From the NCBI GenBank assembly GCA_019115825.1, contig DXCV01000055.1:1-36463 (forward strand): 36,463 bases of DNA. The letters are read 5' to 3'. The notes under the pieces were generated by a model, which saw nothing but the letters and a program-made list of their open reading frames with translations, searched no databases and was not told the origin of the DNA. Positions 32,441-36,463 of this stretch are shown here, one piece after another; the stretch's first letter is position 1, and each line of letters begins with the position of its first letter. The stretch is from Candidatus Bacteroides pullicola. GTDB lineage: Bacteria > Bacteroidota > Bacteroidia > Bacteroidales > Bacteroidaceae. The position numbers and the translations under genes are program-made.

Positions 32441-34216
32441 TCAAGCGAAGATATCGCTCCGCTCCACGTAGGCAATCACGTCGCCCTTGTTGACCACGTC
32501 GCCTTGCTTGGCGCAGACTTCCACCACGCGCCCTGTAAAGCCGGTCAATACGCTTTCGTATTCTCCCCACGGCGTGGAGATGTAGCAGAACACCTCGTCG
32601 TGCTGATACTTACGCCCGATGAACGGGGCAGACGAAGGCCCTTCCACCGACACTTCCCACAGCACCTGTCCCTTGGACGGCGCGATAACCGGGTCGGCCT
32701 TGGCACGCTTCAGCTTCTTGATTTCTTCCTCGGACAGTCCGCCCTTGGCCATGGCAGCATCCTTGGCGCGTTGCAGCTCTTCCTCGAAGCGCTTCTTGGC
32801 TACGCCGGACTTGTAGTCGCGGTATTGGCGGTCGTGCATGGCCAGCTCGAAGAGCTCTTCATCGTCCGGGCCATACTCCCAACCGTTCTCGTCCATCTCC
32901 TTGCGGTATTGGTCGAGGGCGTCGGGATAGTTCAGTTGCGGGTCGGCATCGGTGAACTCGTAGCCTTTCGACTTGGCCAGCTCCACGATTTCAGGCGCTA
33001 GCTTGCCGGGCAGGCGTCCGCTCTTGCCAAGAATCATGTCCCACGTATGATTGTCTATCATCGTCCAGCGCTCCTCGCCCTTGACTTGCTGCATCAGGTT
33101 CATCAATGCCACGTTCTTGACATACTGGCTGAAGGGCGTCACCAAGGGAGGATAACCCAGCTTGGGCCATACATACTCCACTTCGTCGAACAGCATCACG
33201 AGCAGGTCGTCGAGGCTCAGCTCGGGCTTGTTCTTGCTCTTCAATATCATGTTGATGCCGGAGTGTACGCCTTTCAGGTCGGCCATCATGGAGCCCATCA
33301 TGCCGCCGGGCAAGCCGCACTTCAGCAGCAGGGAAGACATATGTTTGTTGGTGGGATCCATGAAGTAGCCCAGAAAGTCGTCGATGAACGACTGCGTCAT
33401 GGCACGTGCCTTCATGTAAGCCTTCATGTTGATTTCGGGCACTTGGAAACCGGCATCCTTCAGCATGGCCTGCACGGAGATGACATCGGGATGCACCTTG
33501 CCCCACGACATCGGCTCCATGGCCACGTCGATGATGTCGGCACCATTCTCGCACACTTCGAGGATGGAAGCCATCGAGAGACCCGGCCCACTGTGCCCGT
33601 GGTATTGGATAAGCACGTCGGGGTGCTTCTCCTTGATGCGCTTCACCAGGCGACCGAGCATGGCGGGACGTCCGATGCCGGCCATGTCCTTCAGGCAGAT
33701 TTCCGGTGCGCCGGCAGCTATCAGTTGGTCGGCGATGTTGGCGTAATAATCCACCGTGTGCACGGGCGAATAGGTGATGCAGAGCGTGGCTTGGGGAATC
33801 ATCCCTGCCTCGAGGGCATACTTGATGGAGGGGATGATGTTGCGCGTCTCGTTCAATCCGCAAAAGATGCGGGTGATGTCCACGCCTTGCGCGTGCTTCA
33901 CCTTGTACATCAGACGGCGCACGTCGGCGGGCACGGGATACATGCGGAGGGCGTTCAAGCCGCGGTCGAGCATGTGGGTCTGTATGCCTGCCTCATGGAA
34001 AGGCTTGGTGAAGGCACGCACGGCCTTGTTGGGATTTTCGCCATAGAGCAGGTTCACTTGCTCGAAGGCGCCGCCGTTGGTCTCCACGCGGGCAAAGCAC
34101 CCCATCTCAATGATGAGCGGGGCGATGCGCACCAATTGGTCCACCCGTGGCTGGTACTTGCCGGAAGATTGCCACATGTCACGATAGACGAGGCTGAATT
34201 TAATTTCTTTTTTCAT
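32441..34216 (-). CDS. OadA/PycB-type carboxyltransferase with a biotinyl-like domain lacking the lysine motif
   Basis: A 591-residue protein related to the carboxyltransferase subunits of oxaloacetate decarboxylase, pyruvate carboxylase (subunit B) and transcarboxylase 5S. Metal and catalytic residues are present: Asp13 (YRDMWQS), Lys176 (CLKDMAG, normally carboxylated) and His206/His208 (YHGHSG). A conserved PYC_OADA domain follows (about 300-480), then an Ala/Glu/Lys-rich linker. The C-terminal ~45 residues resemble a biotinyl/lipoyl domain second half (GRVVEVCAKQGDVVNKGDVI), but the place of the usual MKM holds TPWGEYESV. If active, biotin must therefore come from a separate carrier. A TATATTTG box is upstream; no partner subunit gene is in the window. 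Confidence 0.9.
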   Translation of the reverse strand: MKKEIKFSLVYRDMWQSSGKYQPRVDQLVRIAPLIIEMGCFARVETNGGAFEQVNLLYGENPNKAVRAFTKPFHEAGIQTHMLDRGLNALRMYPVPADVRRLMYKVKHAQGVDITRIFCGLNETRNIIPSIKYALEAGMIPQATLCITYSPVHTVDYYANIADQLIAAGAPEICLKDMAGIGRPAMLGRLVKRIKEKHPDVLIQYHGHSGPGLSMASILEVCENGADIIDVAMEPMSWGKVHPDVISVQAMLKDAGFQVPEINMKAYMKARAMTQSFIDDFLGYFMDPTNKHMSSLLLKCGLPGGMMGSMMADLKGVHSGINMILKSKNKPELSLDDLLVMLFDEVEYVWPKLGYPPLVTPFSQYVKNVALMNLMQQVKGEERWTMIDNHTWDMILGKSGRLPGKLAPEIVELAKSKGYEFTDADPQLNYPDALDQYRKEMDENGWEYGPDDEELFELAMHDRQYRDYKSGVAKKRFEEELQRAKDAAMAKGGLSEEEIKKLKRAKADPVIAPSKGQVLWEVSVEGPSSAPFIGRKYQHDEVFCYISTPWGEYESVLTGFTGRVVEVCAKQGDVVNKGDVIAYVERSDIFA

Positions 34217-34265
34217 GTCGATTTCGGTATTACGATGTTTCTATGTGTGTTAGCTTGCACAAATG

Positions 34266-34273
34266 CAAATATA
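34266..34273 (-). promoter_or_regulatory. -7 box for the OadA-like gene
   Basis: TATATTTG on the minus strand, 49 bases before the start at 34216 and 55 bases after the end of the glucosaminidase gene, so the two genes may be transcribed separately. Confidence 0.5.
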
Positions 34274-34327
34274 AAACATTCTTTTGACATATTGTCATGC
34301 CGGAGGCAAAAAAATTATTGAAAGTCC

Positions 34328-35251
34328 TCAGCGCAATTTCAATCTGTCACCCACCTCGGGCACATAGTCGTCGTCCAGCTTGTTCATCTTGTAAAGGTTC
34401 TTCAAGCGGATGCCGAACTTCTGCGAGATGGAATGCATGGAGTCGCCATCGCGTACGATGTATTCCTTGTAAGGTTTCTGCGCCTTCTTGTTCTTTTTCT
34501 TCAAGTAGATGATGTCGCCCGCCTCGAGGGTGTACTCCTTGTGGAGGTCATTATATTTCACGAGTTTTTTCCAACTGATGTCGAACTCTCCACCAAGCAG
34601 CCGGAAGGTGTCGCCATCGCGCGCCACGACGTACACCAAACCGTTGGCCAAGTACGTCTGGTGCGGGTTGGCCAGCCAAGGCTTCTTCTTCAGCAGCTTC
34701 TGCCAGCGGCGTGCCTCGCGCTTGCTCATGCCCTTGTTGTCATACTTGTAGAGGTCGTAATCCTCGATGATGGTGATAAGGCGGTTAGCATACGAGGGGT
34801 CGGTGGCATAACCGGCTTTCTTCAAGCCCTTTGCCCAGCCTTTGTAATCCGTGATTTTCAGTTTGAAGAGGAAGGCATAGCGCGAGCCGTTCTTCAAGAA
34901 CTTGGAGTGGTCCTCGTAGGAGTCTTCCACCTTCTTGTACGCCCGGAAACACTCGCCCTTGGCATCATCGTCGTGGTAGACCTTGCGCCCGCGCCATCCG
35001 TGGCACTTGATGCCGAAGTGATTGTTGCTCTTGCGCGCCAAGACACTGCGCCCCGCGCCGCTCTCCAGCAAGCCTTGCGCCAAGGTGATGCTGGCCGGTA
35101 TTTGGTATTTCTTCATCTGCTCCACGGCCATGGGGGCGTATTCCTTGATGTACTTATTATATAAGGTGTTCCTGCGCTGGGCAGAGACTTGCATCCCCAC
35201 ACCAAACGCGAGAAGCAGTAGGATGATACTTGTGCGAATAGATTGTTTCAT
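34328..35251 (-). CDS. Secreted glucosaminidase with two LysM domains
   Basis: A 307-residue cell-wall hydrolase. A signal peptide (residues 1-24, cut near VSA-Q) is followed by a GH73-type glucosaminidase domain (about 30-170) with catalytic Glu63 in AQGLLESGAG and the SNNHFGIKCHGWRG segment near 75-88. Two LysM peptidoglycan-binding modules follow (about 206-252, YVVARDGDTFRLL; and 262-307, YIVRDGDSMHSIS). Such proteins cut glycan strands during growth or division. No promoter matching the consensus is obvious; a large palindrome lies 22 bp upstream. Confidence 0.92.
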   Translation of the reverse strand: MKQSIRTSIILLLLAFGVGMQVSAQRRNTLYNKYIKEYAPMAVEQMKKYQIPASITLAQGLLESGAGRSVLARKSNNHFGIKCHGWRGRKVYHDDDAKGECFRAYKKVEDSYEDHSKFLKNGSRYAFLFKLKITDYKGWAKGLKKAGYATDPSYANRLITIIEDYDLYKYDNKGMSKREARRWQKLLKKKPWLANPHQTYLANGLVYVVARDGDTFRLLGGEFDISWKKLVKYNDLHKEYTLEAGDIIYLKKKNKKAQKPYKEYIVRDGDSMHSISQKFGIRLKNLYKMNKLDDDYVPEVGDRLKLR

Positions 35252-35272
35252 AAATGATAATTTATCGGTGTG

Positions 35273-35381
35273 TTTAGGCGCGGATTACGCGGATTTCACG
35301 GATATCTTTCATTGTAAACGTTGGATTCCATTGATTATACAACTAATAAATCCGCGTCCATCCGCGTAATCCGCGCCTAAA
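35273..35381. repeat. Palindromic intergenic element, copy B (GCGGAT units)
   Basis: A 109-bp element with perfect 22-bp inverted arms (35273-35294 and 35360-35381) rich in CGCGGAT / ATCCGCG units, around a ~65-bp AT-rich centre. The arms resemble those of the element at 32328-32404. It lies between the divergent glucosaminidase and BamE-like genes. No transposase is present, so a MITE-like or REP-like element is the likeliest class. Confidence 0.85.
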
Positions 35382-35484
35382 CTAAATTCGTATTTTCCCC
35401 GCAAAAATCCGCAAAAGAATCGAGAAAAACAATCCTTTTATTATTTATTAGGGTACATCATGTCCATAAGTGCGGCAAAATGCC

Positions 35485-35492
35485 TACTTTTG
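35485..35492 (+). promoter_or_regulatory. -7 box for the BamE-like gene
   Basis: TACTTTTG, 22 bases before ATG 35515. An upstream in-frame start near 35470 would overlap this box and is rejected. Confidence 0.55.
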
Positions 35493-35514
35493 GCCACCAA
35501 AAACCCGATTAACA

Positions 35515-35847
35515 ATGACAATGATTAAGTTCTATAAAAACTTCATGGCAATAGCCTGTTGCACCTTGCTTCTATCCGCCTGCTCCAATGTGTTTTATCC
35601 CAAAGCCAACGCTTTGGAAGAAATCAGACAGGGCATGTCGCCCAAACAAGTCACCAACTTGCTAGGAAAACCCGACTACCGACGCATCAATTATGACTTG
35701 GAGGAATGGGAGTACCGCAAGATGACCAGCCCACTGGACAGTGAACCCACCGTTATTATCGTCCGCTTTGAAGACGAAAGGCTGGTCTATATGGATTCTT
35801 ATAAAGAAAGTGAACGCCCCCAAAAGCCCCGGCCGCCCAGACATTGA
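35515..35847 (+). CDS. BamE/SmpA-OmlA-like lipoprotein
   Basis: A 110-residue lipoprotein: hydrophobic signal (about 10-22), lipobox LLSAC with Cys23, then a compact SmpA/OmlA-type domain. The marks are LEEIRQGMSPKQVTNLLGKP (about residues 34-53), followed by a Trp-Glu-Tyr strand (LEEWEYRKM) and IIVRFEDERLVYM. BamE is an accessory of the BAM outer-membrane assembly machine; the fold is shared with other lipoproteins, so the exact role is inferred. Start is ATG 35515 or 35521. The C-terminus is Pro/Arg-rich. The cdd gene follows after 36 bp. Confidence 0.78.
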   Translation: MTMIKFYKNFMAIACCTLLLSACSNVFYPKANALEEIRQGMSPKQVTNLLGKPDYRRINYDLEEWEYRKMTSPLDSEPTVIIVRFEDERLVYMDSYKESERPQKPRPPRH

Positions 35848-35883
35848 CACCCCATAGTTTTCAACCGATAAAAATATATTCCC

Positions 35884-36366
35884 ATGAAAGAACTGACCCT
35901 CACCATCCCCATCCGCGTCTTCAGCTACGAAGAGCTGGACGAGGCTGACCGCCACCTCATCGACACCGCCCGCGAGACCACCCGGCGTAGCTATTCCCCC
36001 TACTCCCGCTTCGCGGTGGGCGCGGCTTTGCGCCTCATTGACGGGACCCTTGTTTCGGGGAGCAATCAGGAAAACGCCGCCTCGCCGTCGGGCCTCTGCG
36101 CCGAGCGCACCACCTTGTTTTACGCCAACTCGCGCTATCCCGACCAAGCGGTGGACACCCTGGCCATTGCCGCAAGGAATGAACGGGGCGAGTTCCTCTC
36201 CGACCCCATATCGCCGTGCGGCGCGTGCCGGCAAGTGATGATGGAGACGGAGAAACGCTACAACCGCCCGATGCGCATCTTGCTCTACGGCACCGGGGGC
36301 ATCTACGAAATCCGCGGCGTAAGCGGGCTGCTCCCCCTGTCGTTCGACGCTTCTGCCATGAAATAA
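35884..36366 (+). CDS. cdd: Cytidine deaminase
   Basis: A 160-residue zinc enzyme that deaminates cytidine and deoxycytidine to uridine forms in pyrimidine salvage. Zinc ligands Cys72 (in LCAERTT, with catalytic Glu74), Cys112 and Cys115 (PCGACRQ) are all present, and the substrate loop FAVGAAL with NQENAASPSG lies before them. It is the small homotetrameric type with an N-terminal extension of about 20 residues. It probably shares a transcript with the BamE-like gene and ends at a hairpin terminator. Confidence 0.96.
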   Translation: MKELTLTIPIRVFSYEELDEADRHLIDTARETTRRSYSPYSRFAVGAALRLIDGTLVSGSNQENAASPSGLCAERTTLFYANSRYPDQAVDTLAIAARNERGEFLSDPISPCGACRQVMMETEKRYNRPMRILLYGTGGIYEIRGVSGLLPLSFDASAMK

Positions 36367-36367
36367 G

Positions 36368-36398
36368 GCGGGATATATGGGGTATCTCGCTATTTTTT
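36368..36398 (+). terminator. Terminator after cdd
   Basis: GCGGGATA (36368-36375) pairs with TATCTCGC (36383-36390), one G-U pair, 7-nt loop, followed by TATTTTTT. Confidence 0.8.
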
Positions 36399-36410
36399 CT
36401 TACTTTTGCG

Positions 36411-36418
36411 CCCGAAAA
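36411..36418 (+). promoter_or_regulatory. -7 box for the gene entering at the right edge
   Basis: TACTTTTG lies 19 bases before an ATG at 36438 and just after the cdd terminator. Confidence 0.55.
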
Positions 36419-36437
36419 ACAGCAATTCTTGGAAAAT

Positions 36438-36463
36438 ATGACAAAAGACTATCCCTCCGTCCT
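36438..36463 (+). CDS. Start of an unidentified gene, cut by the window edge
   Basis: ATG 36438 opens a frame reading MTKDYPSV, with a -7 box 19 bases upstream and GGAAAA just before it. Too short to identify. That it is a real start is inferred from the promoter. Confidence 0.45.

Overview
The window looks like chromosomal DNA from a member of the Bacteroidales, most probably Bacteroides or a close relative. Three things point there. Many genes are preceded by the Bacteroidetes -7 box TAnnTTTG, often with a TTG/TTTG about 19-21 bp upstream. Shine-Dalgarno sequences are mostly absent. Gene groups such as nusB-yajC-ybbR-coaE-DUF5606, a PUR-domain gene beside rplY-pth-S4, and ppk1-ppx are typical of the group. 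The content is mainly housekeeping; I see no integrase, transposase, phage gene or CRISPR array.

Layout. Bases 1-906 hold a broken Crp/Fnr-type regulator and the first copy of a diverged ~490-bp intergenic repeat. A CNNM/CorC-type membrane protein follows (907-2205). A leftward operon nusB-yajC-ybbR-coaE plus a separately promoted DUF5606 gene fills 2351-5783. A rightward block follows: PUR protein, rplY behind a structured leader, then tightly packed pth, S4-domain protein and Gfo/Idh/MocA oxidoreductase (5962-9182). A CPA2 antiporter reads leftward (9190-11454).

Bases 11455-12712 contain no protein gene but are rich in signals. They hold a leftward ~230-nt candidate small RNA with its own canonical promoter and intrinsic terminator, a 43-bp imperfect palindrome, the second copy of the ~500-bp repeat, and an SRP RNA gene. 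SRP RNA and the tRNA-Thr(TGT) that follows are probably cotranscribed and end at a terminator shared with the convergent mfd gene.

Bases 16329-19238 read rightward: a polyprenyl-phosphate glycosyltransferase, dihydroorotase, and a free-standing methionine synthase reactivation domain. hemW follows, then leftward ppx and ppk1 separated by an 11-bp tandem array, an orphan HicB-like gene, an aldose-1-epimerase-like gene, and rightward map. A five-gene leftward operon (NigD-like lipoprotein, Yip1 protein, smpB, metH, GH25 lysozyme) occupies 26029-31612. MetH here stops after the cobalamin-binding domain, so the missing AdoMet-dependent reactivation domain is very probably supplied in trans by the 18423-19238 product about 8 kb away.

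The right end has a DMP19 protein, a carboxyltransferase (OadA/PycB type) whose C-terminal biotinyl-like domain lacks the biotin-accepting lysine motif, a glucosaminidase with two LysM domains, a BamE-like lipoprotein, cytidine deaminase, and the first codons of a gene cut by the window edge. Two long palindromes built from GCGGAT units flank the OadA/glucosaminidase pair.
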